NCBI RefSeq assembly: GCF_041435435.1 | Contig: NZ_CP108494.1 | Coordinates: 5,986,501-6,050,500, forward strand | Direction of reading: 5' to 3' | DNA length: 64,000 bases | Origin: Streptomyces sp. NBC_01241 | GTDB taxonomy: Bacteria > Actinomycetota > Actinomycetes > Streptomycetales > Streptomycetaceae | Shown here: positions 34,083-43,446 of the stretch, piece after piece | How positions within the stretch are numbered: position 1 is the stretch's first letter | Layout of the letters: every line of letters starts with the position of its first letter | Notes under the pieces: generated by a model | What the model was told of the DNA's origin: nothing | Database searches by the model: none | Seen by the model: only the letters and a program-made list of their open reading frames with translations | Translations under genes and position numbers: made by a program

Positions 34083-34703
34083 GTGACCGTCATGATGATC
34101 ACTTCTCGTCTGCGGCGTCGGGCCGCAGTCGCCGTTATCGCCATCTCCGCCGTACTCGTCCCGGCCGCCGCCACCGAGGCCGCCCCCGCCGCCGTTCCCG
34201 CGGCCGTCGCGTTCAAACCCGGTGGCTGCCCGGTCGTCGCCGACCATCTCTTCGCCGCCGCAGACCCGGTGGACATCCGCCGGATCACCCCGCGCCCCTC
34301 CTGGCGGGACAACTGCCGTCAGCTCTACCGGGCGGACGGCCGGGGCCCGCAGACCGTCTTCGACGAAGGCTTCCACGCCAGGGACATCGTCTACGGCCAG
34401 TACGACCTGGAGAAGTACGTCCTGGTCAACCAGCCCTCGCCGTTCGTCTCCACCACGTACGACCACGACCTGTACAAGCGCTGGAAGAGCGAGTTCAACT
34501 ACTACATCGACGCTCCCGGCGGCATCGACGTGAACAAGACGATCGGTGACACCCACAAGTACGCCGACCAGGTGGAGGTCGCCTTCCCCGGCGGCGTCAA
34601 CCGCACGTTCATCGTCGGGGCGTGCCCCATCGACCAGGCGACCAAGACCGAGATCATGAACAAGTGCGTCGACAACCCGCACTACAAGCCGTGGCGCAGC
34701 TGA
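34083..34703 (+). CDS. Secreted mono-ADP-ribosyltransferase (pierisin/ScARP/scabin-like)
   Basis: 206 aa; GTG 34083 (ATG 34092 possible). Sec signal to about residue 33. The catalytic core has the family triad: Arg 83 in LYRADGRGP, an STT motif at 123-125 (PFVSTTYDHDLYKRW), and Q163-x-E165 (YADQVEVAFPGG). A Q-x-E motif marks toxins that modify guanine in DNA or nucleosides, as shown for pierisins, ScARP of Streptomyces coelicolor and scabin of S. scabies. No immunity gene is apparent, as expected for an exported enzyme. Role in the producer unknown. Confidence 0.92.
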   Translation: MTVMMITSRLRRRAAVAVIAISAVLVPAAATEAAPAAVPAAVAFKPGGCPVVADHLFAAADPVDIRRITPRPSWRDNCRQLYRADGRGPQTVFDEGFHARDIVYGQYDLEKYVLVNQPSPFVSTTYDHDLYKRWKSEFNYYIDAPGGIDVNKTIGDTHKYADQVEVAFPGGVNRTFIVGACPIDQATKTEIMNKCVDNPHYKPWRS

Positions 34704-34715
34704 TCCGTTGAACCC

Positions 34716-35354
34716 TCAACCCGCGACGAACAGGGCCTCCGAGCCCACCGGCCGGTAGCCCGCCGCCTGGAACGTCCGCACACTGCGGGCGTTCCCCGGC
34801 GACTGCTGGGCCCACACCACCGAGTCCGGCACCAGATGCCGGGCTGCCCGCGCCAGCCGTTCGCCCAGCCGCCGGCCGCGCGCCTCCTCGACCACCTCGA
34901 TCGCCGTCTCCCAGCGTCCCGCGACTCCCCGGCCCAGGATCACCACTCCGCCGGCGGCGGACCAGACCCGCACCTCGTCGCGGTACTTCATCGCCCGCGC
35001 CACCCGGGGATGCTCCGGGTCCTCGATCTCCCGCAGCGCGATCTCCGGCTCGCCCGGCAGCGCGTCCGCGACCGTCAGCAGATCGATGGTGTTCATGTGC
35101 CGGCCGCTCCGGGCCAGCAGCGCGCCCAGGAAGTACGGATTCATCGTCGCGGCGAGCGCGTCGCCGGGGGTGGCGGCCAGCAGGGCCCGCACCCGGTCGG
35201 GATCCTCGTCGGTGAACACCACCGAGTGCGCGGTGAACGCCAGCACCCCCGCGTCCCGGACATTGGGCTGCCCCACCACGGTCGTTGCCCCGTCCGGCGG
35301 GGGAAACCTTCCGTGCGCGGCGGCCGTCAGGATCCGTGCCAGTGCGTCATCCAT
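34716..35354 (-). CDS. GNAT-family acetyltransferase
   Basis: 212 aa from ATG 35354 (MDDALARIL); the open frame extends 19 codons upstream with no ribosome site. The C-terminal third has the acetyl-CoA fold: TAIEVVEEARGRRLGERLARAARHL and VWAQQSPGNARSVRTFQAAGYRPVGSEALF. The N-terminal half is a variable domain of unknown function. Convergent with the ADP-ribosyltransferase gene, 12 bp apart. Substrate unknown. Confidence 0.85.
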   Translation of the reverse strand: MDDALARILTAAAHGRFPPPDGATTVVGQPNVRDAGVLAFTAHSVVFTDEDPDRVRALLAATPGDALAATMNPYFLGALLARSGRHMNTIDLLTVADALPGEPEIALREIEDPEHPRVARAMKYRDEVRVWSAAGGVVILGRGVAGRWETAIEVVEEARGRRLGERLARAARHLVPDSVVWAQQSPGNARSVRTFQAAGYRPVGSEALFVAG

Positions 35355-35556
35355 CGGTGTCCCGTCCCCGGTCCGGACCGTGGGCCCGCCGGACGACGGA
35401 CCCCCACCCATGATCGGCGACCGGCCGCCGCGACCGCCAGCCGTCCCGCCCGTTAGTCCGACCCCCGTCAGTCGGAAACTGACACTGGCCAGGCTCTGAT
35501 CAGGCAGTGGTGTGGCTCACGGGCGGCCGGTCAAGACGACCTGCCGGGGCGATCTG

Positions 35557-36564
35557 TCAGGCGGCGAAGTACCGTGACAGCGAGTCCCGTTCGTCGACCT
35601 CCACCAGATCGGGGCGGGTGTAGCGCTCCGCGCGGGCGTGGTAGTCGAAGTCGCCCCGCACCAGCCCGCGGTAGTCCTGCACGCATCGCTCCAGTGCGGC
35701 CCGGGTACGGCCGTGGATCCCGGCCGCCTCAATCTCCTCGATCAGTTCCTTCTCGGCGCGTTGCACCCGTTCCGCTATATCCGCGAGCTGTGCCCCGGCC
35801 TCCTCGACGGCCTCCTGGAGGGTGAATCCGTGGTCGCGCTGAATGAGCCGTACCGCATTGTGCTCGTAACCGAGCAGTGCCTCCTTCTCGAAGGAGCAGA
35901 TATCGTTGCAGAGCCCCGAGTGATCGGTGACGGCGTTGCGCAGAGCGATGTACGCGGGAAGGCTGCGGGCCGATTCCGGGAGGTCGATTCCGGCGGTGAT
36001 CTCATGCAGATCCAGGAAGGGCTGCATGGCCACCGATTCCCGGCGGTGCTTCACGAATTCGGCCCTGGTCGGCACCTGCCCGGCGGCCCGCTCCACGGCC
36101 TCGGCGTAGTACGTCCACAGCCAGGCGACCGTGTCCCGCCGGAACTGCCGGATCCAGCGCGGCGAGCGGTCCCGGTACGTCCGGGCTCGCAGACCCACGA
36201 GCGCGTCCTCCATGGCGCCGCGCGGCTGTTCGCCGTCGAGCACTGCCACCAGCCGTTCGATCGCCGCCTCGCACATGCGGGGATCGCGTCCGGCGGGTCC
36301 GTCGTCGAACTCGTCGTCGACGAGGAAGGCCCAGAAGAGCCACTGGCAGAAGAGATCGAGATGCTGCTGCGAAGCAGCGGGAAATATGAGGGATATCCAG
36401 AGTTCGGGCCGGGTCCGGATCATCTTCTTCCGCGCCATGGGGGAGAGCGCGAGACCATTGGATTCGGCCCAGTCCCAGGCGGCCTTCCTGGTCTCCTCGA
36501 TGCCCGGATTGCATCCGGCGCTCTGGAACGGCATATGAAACTCTGGCAGCGCGATCTGGCTCAT
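35557..36564 (-). CDS. Class I terpene cyclase (sesquiterpene-synthase type)
   Basis: 335 aa; ATG 36564 with GAGGGG upstream. Single alpha-domain cyclase with the Asp-rich motif DDEFDD (83-88), the NSE motif N220-D-I-C-S224-F-E-K-E228, and the C-terminal R314-Y315. Length and motifs match bacterial enzymes that ionise farnesyl diphosphate, such as pentalenene synthase. All Mg-binding residues are present. No prenyl-diphosphate synthase, P450 or methyltransferase is beside it, so the product cannot be guessed and may be an undecorated volatile terpene. Confidence 0.93.
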   Translation of the reverse strand: MSQIALPEFHMPFQSAGCNPGIEETRKAAWDWAESNGLALSPMARKKMIRTRPELWISLIFPAASQQHLDLFCQWLFWAFLVDDEFDDGPAGRDPRMCEAAIERLVAVLDGEQPRGAMEDALVGLRARTYRDRSPRWIRQFRRDTVAWLWTYYAEAVERAAGQVPTRAEFVKHRRESVAMQPFLDLHEITAGIDLPESARSLPAYIALRNAVTDHSGLCNDICSFEKEALLGYEHNAVRLIQRDHGFTLQEAVEEAGAQLADIAERVQRAEKELIEEIEAAGIHGRTRAALERCVQDYRGLVRGDFDYHARAERYTRPDLVEVDERDSLSRYFAA

Positions 36565-37121
36565 TGGTGCCCCTCGTCGAGACGATGCGGATGAACGATA
36601 CGAACGGGGATCTGATCGAATTCACGCGTCGGCGCCGTTACACACAAGGGGACGCGCCGCCCGTTTCCGCCCGACGTCGGCCGAAGGGGAACCGTACGAG
36701 GTAACACGGTCACCCCTGCTCACTCTCCTCTGCCGGGCATCGGGGCATCGGGCCGGGCTCGCGGGCCCGCGGTGGCAATCGCCCTTGGCTCAGGACGGCG
36801 GCATCACCATGCGTGACCCCCAGTCAACCGCCTGTGGGCGAGGGAGGGAGGTCGCTTGTGGCCGAAATTGTGTGATCGTCAGGAACGAGTGAATATCTCA
36901 GGCCGACCGCGTCGTCGGCGCCGCGCGACGCGCAGGCCGTCCTCGCGGGGGCCGATGATGCCGATGTTGCCGACCCGGTCGAGAGGGATGGTGAGCGGGA
37001 GCTCGGTGCCGGCACGCTCGCGGACCGGCGCCGCCGGCCCACCGCCGCCCGGAGCCCGACGTACGCGCCGCCGAACCGCGCGTTCCGCCCGGTGGGTGCC
37101 CGGCGAAGTGACCGGCCGAGG
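36565..37121. other. Intergenic region with a possible degraded gene remnant
   Basis: No intact gene. On the minus strand, about 37060-36893, one frame reads TELPLTIPLDRVGNIGIIGPREDG and then LRVARRRRRGRP before a stop. This looks like protein rather than noise (strand-turn-strand with GPRE) and might be a leftover of a larger protein I cannot name. The region also holds the terpene-cyclase promoter. Nothing else is supportable. Confidence 0.35.
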
Positions 37122-37865
37122 TCAGCGGCGGGCGGCGGTGTGGTGGTCGGCCACGATGCGGCCCCACTGCTCGGCGAAGCCGCCCCAGAGCGTACGCAGG
37201 CGTGTCTCTTCCTGGGCTACCTCGGCGACGACGACGGCGGGGTCGAGACCGAGGGCGTGCAGCGGACCGACGTCCGACGTCCCCCAGGTGGAGATGTCGT
37301 CGGCCAGCACCTCGGGGTGGAACTGCACGCCCCAGACAGCTGTGCCGATGCGATACGCCTGGTGGGCGCAGCGCTCACTGGCGAGCAGCGGAACGGCGCC
37401 CTCGGGCAGGGTGCCGGTCTCTTCCCAGTGCCACTGCACCGCGCACAACCGCATGCCCGGGTTCGCGAGGAAGCCGAACAACCGGTCTCCGGCGGCCTCT
37501 TGAAGCGGTGCCAGGTCACAGAGGCCGACTTCGGGTCGTGCGGCGTGCCGGACCTCGCCGCCGCAGGCTACCGTGAGCAGTTCCATACCCAGGCAGATCC
37601 CCAGGGTGGGGAGGTCCCGGTCCACGGCCTGCCGCAGCAGTTCCCGCACCGCCGGCAGCCAGGGCGCCTGCTCCTCGTCGTACGGACCCATGGATCCGCC
37701 GAGGACCAGCAGCGCGTCGTGGCCGTCCAGGGTCCGAGGCAGCGCGTCACCCGCCCAGGGGCGGCGCAAGTCGATCGCCAGCTCCAGCCCGGCGAGGCGT
37801 TCACCGACCTGAGCCGGGCCCGTACCGTCCTCGTGCTCGACAACGAGCACCCGCGCGCCACTCAC
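37122..37865 (-). CDS. Class I glutamine amidotransferase-like protein
   Basis: 247 aa from GTG 37865. GATase-1 fold: LVLGGSMGPYDEE, nucleophile elbow LGICLGMELL (Cys), and catalytic VQFHPEV (His and Glu). All three triad residues are present. It resembles stand-alone GuaA-like amidotransferases and gamma-glutamyl hydrolases. Its GTG overlaps the stop of the amino-acid ABC ATPase gene (GTGA), making it the last gene of the transporter operon. That suggests it processes a gamma-glutamyl or amide nitrogen compound brought in by the transporter (inference). Confidence 0.85.
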   Translation of the reverse strand: MSGARVLVVEHEDGTGPAQVGERLAGLELAIDLRRPWAGDALPRTLDGHDALLVLGGSMGPYDEEQAPWLPAVRELLRQAVDRDLPTLGICLGMELLTVACGGEVRHAARPEVGLCDLAPLQEAAGDRLFGFLANPGMRLCAVQWHWEETGTLPEGAVPLLASERCAHQAYRIGTAVWGVQFHPEVLADDISTWGTSDVGPLHALGLDPAVVVAEVAQEETRLRTLWGGFAEQWGRIVADHHTAARR

Positions 37866-38605
37866 AGTCGCCCCGCCTCGACGATGCGGCGCAGGAAGGC
37901 ACGGGTGCGTTCCTGTTGCGGGTCGCCGAATATCTGCTGCGGCGGCCCTTCCTCCAGCAGTACGCCCTGATGCAGGAAGCACACCTTGTTCGACACCTCC
38001 CGGGCAAAGCCCATTTCGTGGGTGGCCAGCAGCATGGTCATGCCGTCTTCGGCCAGTTCTCGGACGATGGCCAGCACTTCGGCGACGAGTTCGGGGTCGA
38101 GGGCCGAGGTGATCTCGTCGAGCAGCAGGGCGCGCGGGCCGGTGGCCAGAGCGCGCACGATGGCCACCCGCTGCTGCTGCCCGCCGGAGAGCTGGTCGGG
38201 CATGCTGTCGGCCTTGTCGGCGAGGCCGACCCGCTTGAGCAGGATGCGCGCCTTCTCCTCGGCCTCGGCCCGTTCCACCCCGCCCACCCGCATCGGCGCG
38301 AGGGCAACGTTGCGCACCACGCTCATGTGCGGGAAGAGATTGAAGTGCTGGAAGACCATGCCGACATCGCGGCGCAGCCGATCCACATCGGTGCCGCGCC
38401 CGGAGGCGACATCGCCGCCGACCCGGATCTGCCCCGCGCTGATCCCCTCAAGGCCGTTGATGCATCGCAGCAGAGTGGACTTGCCGCTGCCGGAGGCGCC
38501 TATCAGGGTCACCACCTGGTGCTGTTCCACATTCAGGTCGATGCCTCGGAGTACGGGGGTCTCCCCGTAACTCTTGTGCACCGCGTCGATCTCGATGAAG
38601 GCCAT
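37862..38605 (-). CDS. Polar amino-acid ABC transporter ATPase (GlnQ-like)
   Basis: 247 aa from ATG 38605, one base after the permease stop. MAFIEIDAVHKSYGETPVLRGIDLN; Walker A GASGSGKSTLLRC; Q-loop MVFQHFNLFPHM; signature LSGGQQQRVAIVRAL; Walker B LLLDEITSALD; H-loop LATHEMGFAREVS. All typical of glutamine/glutamate importers. Confidence 0.95.
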   Translation of the reverse strand: MAFIEIDAVHKSYGETPVLRGIDLNVEQHQVVTLIGASGSGKSTLLRCINGLEGISAGQIRVGGDVASGRGTDVDRLRRDVGMVFQHFNLFPHMSVVRNVALAPMRVGGVERAEAEEKARILLKRVGLADKADSMPDQLSGGQQQRVAIVRALATGPRALLLDEITSALDPELVAEVLAIVRELAEDGMTMLLATHEMGFAREVSNKVCFLHQGVLLEEGPPQQIFGDPQQERTRAFLRRIVEAGRL

Positions 38606-38606
38606 G

Positions 38607-39710
38607 TCAGGCTCCCTTGCCGCGGCGCTGCTCACGGGCCACCAGCCGGTCGACCAGCCGGGCCTGCGGGATGGTGATGAGGATGAAGAGCGCCGCGACC
38701 ACAGTCACCGAGGAGAGGTTGAAGTGGTTGGACGCGAAGATCTTCGATTGGTTGAAGGCGTCGATGGTGCCGATGACATTCACCAGCGCCGTGTCCTTCT
38801 GCAGGCTGATGAAGTCATTGAGCAGCGGCGGCAGGACGCGGCGGGTGGCCTGCGGCAGCACCACATCACGCATCGTGGCGCTCTGTGAGAGGCCGAGTGA
38901 ACGGGCGGCGGCGCTCTGACCGGGCGCGATGGACTCGATGCCGGCCCGGAACACCTCGGCGACGTACGCACCGTAGGTGAGAGTGAGAGCGAGGATCGCG
39001 AACCAGACCGGGCTGAGCGAGCTGAGGAACGGCACCCCGGCGAGCGGCAGCCCGAAACCGATCAGATAGATGATGATGATCGCCGGTACGGCGCGGAAGC
39101 CGTCGATGTATGTGGTGGCGAGCAGCCGCAGAGGGCGGCCGGCCCGGCCCGGCGCCATCCGGGCGAGGGCGAGCGCCAGTCCCCAGACGAGGATCAGGAC
39201 CTGGGCGACGACGGCGATGAAGAGATTGGTGCCGAAGGCAGAGACGATCTCCGAGACACTGATCCCGATCACTTCGCCGTCGAAGAAGGTGTGCTGTACG
39301 GCACGGTCGTTGGCGAACAGGAACCAGACCGCGCCGAGCAGCACGAGCACGGTCAGGCACCAGCCCAGTGCGGTCCAGGCGTCCTCGCGTGCCTCGGACG
39401 CGGCCCGCCGGGCGTCGGCCCGCCGGTCCTCGGCCCAGGCCGCGGCGGCTGTACGGCTCGAACGCACTGCCCGTAGCGCGGGCCTCAGTTGCGTGAGCGC
39501 GGCGGCGGCCACCAGGACGGCGCCGACGACCACCAGCAGGCCGGAGTCGCGCAGGGCATCGTTCACGGACAGGGCAGTCACCGCGATGAGCGCCACGGTG
39601 ACCAGGACGCCCGCCGTCGCGGCGATCGCGAGCGGCAGGGCCCGCCGAGGAGGGGTGGGCGCCTGCGGCTCGGGCCGCGCGGTCGTCAACAGATGGGAAT
39701 CGGCAGTCAC
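38607..39710 (-). CDS. Polar amino-acid ABC transporter permease
   Basis: 367 aa from GTG 39710, which overlaps the binding-protein stop (GTGA). Compared with GlnP-type permeases there is an N-terminal extension of about 110 residues with two membrane helices and an Ala/Arg-rich cytoplasmic loop. The conserved membrane domain follows (SAFGTNLFIAVVAQVLILVWGLALAL ... FRAGIESIAPGQSAAARSLGLSQSATMRDVVLPQA, the EAA loop). A single permease implies a homodimer. Confidence 0.93.
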   Translation of the reverse strand: MTADSHLLTTARPEPQAPTPPRRALPLAIAATAGVLVTVALIAVTALSVNDALRDSGLLVVVGAVLVAAAALTQLRPALRAVRSSRTAAAAWAEDRRADARRAASEAREDAWTALGWCLTVLVLLGAVWFLFANDRAVQHTFFDGEVIGISVSEIVSAFGTNLFIAVVAQVLILVWGLALALARMAPGRAGRPLRLLATTYIDGFRAVPAIIIIYLIGFGLPLAGVPFLSSLSPVWFAILALTLTYGAYVAEVFRAGIESIAPGQSAAARSLGLSQSATMRDVVLPQATRRVLPPLLNDFISLQKDTALVNVIGTIDAFNQSKIFASNHFNLSSVTVVAALFILITIPQARLVDRLVAREQRRGKGA

Positions 39711-40609
39711 TTGGCGCTCCACGTGGGGATCACGGAGGGGTCTCCGCCGAAGGCCTTGGCCAGATGGACGGAAGAGAGCTTGTCGAGCGTGCCGTCCTTC
39801 TTCATTGCCTCGATGGCCCCGTCGAGGGCGGAGGAGTTCTTGCTGCCCTTGGGGTAGAGCGCTCCGTAGGACTCGCCGGTGTTGTACTGGCCGATCACCT
39901 GGAGCTTGCCCTTGGACTCCTGGGCCTTGCCGAGCACGATGGCGACGTCGGTGAGCGCGGCGTCGATCTGGCCTGCCTGGAGGGCGGCTTGCAGCTCGAC
40001 GTCGCCCGCGAAGACCTTCGGCCGGTCCTTCGGGCGGAGGCGGTCGCGGACGAAGTCGGCCCCGGTGGTGCCCTGCTTCACACCGAGCCGCATGCCCGAG
40101 ATGTTCTCCTCGGTGACCTTGGACCCCGATGTCACCAGGACACCGATGTTGGAGGCGAAGTACGGGGCGGAGAAGTCCACCACCTTGCGGCGGGCGTCCG
40201 TGATGGAGATTTCGGCCAGCGCCATGTCGAAGTCCTGGGCCTTGCCCGCGACGAGCGCGTCGAAGGACACGTTGCGCACGGTGAGCTTGGACAGGCCGGC
40301 CCGGTAGGCGAGATTTGCGGCCATGCAGTACTCGTAGCCGTCTGCGATCTGCCGCACGGTGTCGCCGTTCCACCAGCCGGGGCTGGGGAGGTCACCGACG
40401 ACGGTGAGGGTGTCCTTCTCGACCGTCTTGAGGTGGATCGAGCCGCGGGAACCGGTCGCTGTGCACTTGCCGTAGACGCGGGACCCCTTGGAGTCGGTTG
40501 TGTGGGTGGTGGAGTCGCCTCCGCCGGCCGCGGAACTGTCACAGGCGGTGAGGGATGCCAGCATCACGGCAGCGAGTGCGGGCACGACAGACATACGGAG
40601 GCTGCGCAT
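39707..40609 (-). CDS. Amino-acid ABC transporter substrate-binding lipoprotein
   Basis: 300 aa from ATG 40609 with AGGAGC upstream. Lipobox LASLTAC. SBP_bac_3 fold: TVVGDLPSPGWWNGD, YEYCMAANLAYRAGLSKLTVRNVSFDALVAGKAQDFDMALAEISITDARRKVVDFSAPYF, GMRLGVKQGTTGADF. The pattern AEISIT...R..VDFS is the amino-acid binding signature. First gene of the operon with permease, ATPase and amidotransferase. Two AAAACGTTTT operators lie upstream. Confidence 0.94.
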   Translation of the reverse strand: MRSLRMSVVPALAAVMLASLTACDSSAAGGGDSTTHTTDSKGSRVYGKCTATGSRGSIHLKTVEKDTLTVVGDLPSPGWWNGDTVRQIADGYEYCMAANLAYRAGLSKLTVRNVSFDALVAGKAQDFDMALAEISITDARRKVVDFSAPYFASNIGVLVTSGSKVTEENISGMRLGVKQGTTGADFVRDRLRPKDRPKVFAGDVELQAALQAGQIDAALTDVAIVLGKAQESKGKLQVIGQYNTGESYGALYPKGSKNSSALDGAIEAMKKDGTLDKLSSVHLAKAFGGDPSVIPTWSAK

Positions 40610-40654
40610 GGAGCTCCTAGGGAAAATGCCGGGAATCGGTGATGCGCTACAGTG

Positions 40655-40670
40655 CCCAAAACGTTTTAGG
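40655..40670. promoter_or_regulatory. LacI-type operator O1
   Basis: CCCAAAACGTTTTAGG, centred on the palindrome AAAACGTTTT (40658-40667), 46 bp from the binding-protein start. A central CG with symmetric A/T arms is the classic LacI/GalR-family operator form. Confidence 0.75.
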
Positions 40671-40697
40671 TCCGTCAAGCCCCCCAAGCCCATCGAA

Positions 40698-40713
40698 ACA
40701 AAAACGTTTTGGG
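40698..40713. promoter_or_regulatory. LacI-type operator O2
   Basis: ACAAAAACGTTTTGGG centred on AAAACGTTTT (40701-40710). Its centre is 43 bp from O1, about four helical turns, so two repressor dimers could bind the same face. It lies 76 bp before the lacI-type gene and can also serve autoregulation. Confidence 0.75.
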
Positions 40714-40788
40714 TTGAGGAGCGGGAGCAGACTGGTCTCTGGCACGCTTGACGCCGCACGGCGGACGACACGGAGGGGCGACCGATCC

Positions 40789-41829
40789 ATGACCAGCCGG
40801 AAATCGACACAGGCCGGGGCGGCGGGCCGTCGCATCGGAATCCGTGATGTGGCGCGTGCCACCGGACTGTCCATCACCACCGTGTCCCACGCCCTCAGCG
40901 GCAAGGGTCAGATCGCCGCGGCCACCCGTGAGCGGGTGCGTGCCGTCGCCGAGGAGCTCGGCTACCGCCCCGACCCCGTCGCCCAGGGACTGGTGTCCGG
41001 GCGTACCGGCATCGTCGGGCTGGCTGTCGGCCATATGTCGGACCGCCCGTGGGCCAGCACGTACCGCCCGTACTACGCGGCGTTCTCGGCCGGCGCCACC
41101 ATGGCTGCGGTCGAGCGCGACTACGCGCTTGTCGTCGTCCCGGGCAACCCGGCCTCGGGGCTCTGGGCCCGGGTCCCCATGGACGGCCTGATCATCGTCG
41201 ACCCGGTGCAGGAGGACCCGCTGCTCGCCGACTGCGCGCGCCGCGGGCTGCCGGTGGTCACCGACGGCCGCCCCATCGACCCGGGTTACGAGGACGTGCC
41301 CACCGTGGAGAGCGACTTGGAGCGCGGAATGGCGGAGGTCCTCGGCCATCTGCGGGACGCCGGCGCCACCCGGGTCGGTCTGCTCTCGGGACCCGAACCC
41401 GATGCGTACACGCAGGATTCCGAGCACCTCTATCGCCAGTGGTGCGCCGCGGCCGGACAGCCGGCGGTCGTCGAGACCCCAATAGCCTCGGAAGACGCGG
41501 TGGAGGCAGCGCTGCGACTGCTGTCACGCCCCGGACGCCCGGACGCGGTGCATGGCCTCAACGAGACCTACGGTCAGGCCTTGGTGATCGCGGCGCGGCG
41601 GCTGGGGCTCGACATCCCCGGCGATCTGTTGGTCAGCGTCATGCGCGAGGGGGATCAGTCCGGGGGCACCGGGGACTGGGAGGTGCCGCTGACCGCACTG
41701 AGCCTGGACGCTCGGCGCCTGGGCGCCGAGTCCGTCGCGATGCTCATCGATGTGCTCGACGGGAAGGCCCCGCGCAAGGTGGTGGTGCCGTGCACCGTGG
41801 TGGTACGCGGCTCCACGCGCCGCGGCTGA
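40789..41829 (+). CDS. LacI-family transcriptional regulator
   Basis: 346 aa from ATG 40789 (CGGAGGGG upstream). The N-terminal helix-turn-helix IGIRDVARATGLSITTVSHALSGKGQIAAATRERVRAVAEELGYRPDPVAQGL is followed by a periplasmic-binding-protein-like sensor domain (GIVGLAVGHMSDRP ... MDGLIIVDPVQEDPLL ... GLNETYGQALVIAARRLGLDIPGDLLVSVM). Divergent from the amino-acid transporter operon and almost certainly its repressor through the two operators in between. LacI proteins usually sense sugars or nucleobases, so control of an amino-acid importer is slightly unusual. Confidence 0.92.
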   Translation: MTSRKSTQAGAAGRRIGIRDVARATGLSITTVSHALSGKGQIAAATRERVRAVAEELGYRPDPVAQGLVSGRTGIVGLAVGHMSDRPWASTYRPYYAAFSAGATMAAVERDYALVVVPGNPASGLWARVPMDGLIIVDPVQEDPLLADCARRGLPVVTDGRPIDPGYEDVPTVESDLERGMAEVLGHLRDAGATRVGLLSGPEPDAYTQDSEHLYRQWCAAAGQPAVVETPIASEDAVEAALRLLSRPGRPDAVHGLNETYGQALVIAARRLGLDIPGDLLVSVMREGDQSGGTGDWEVPLTALSLDARRLGAESVAMLIDVLDGKAPRKVVVPCTVVVRGSTRRG

Positions 41830-41874
41830 GCGGCGTCGGTCCGTCACGGCCTGAGCAGGTCAGGGCCAGTTCGC

Positions 41875-43257
<1,383 letters not shown>

Positions 43258-43348
43258 GGGTGACTCCTCATAAGGGTTGGTAGACGTCGTTGTCTGCCGG
43301 GTGGTGCGGTACGGACCGGTCGGCCCGAAGAACAGCGGGGCAAGGGAT

Positions 43349-43386
43349 GGGGCACCGCGCTCACTGCCCAGTGTGCGTGGTGCCCC
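43349..43386 (-). terminator. Hairpin between glyA and sdaA
   Basis: GGGGCACCGCG (43349-43359) pairs with CGTGGTGCCCC (43376-43386), one mismatch, around a 16-nt loop. On the minus strand it follows glyA, where it could terminate or attenuate before sdaA. Confidence 0.7.
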
Positions 43387-43446
43387 GCCCGAAAGATGAC
43401 GAAGTGTGTCCCGTATTACTCCGGGGACGACCCTCGTTCCGGACTA

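Noticed and set aside
38607..40373. A 588-aa permease
   Set aside because: The first 221 residues are a shadow of the binding-protein gene in another frame; GTG 39710 overlapping its stop is the natural start.
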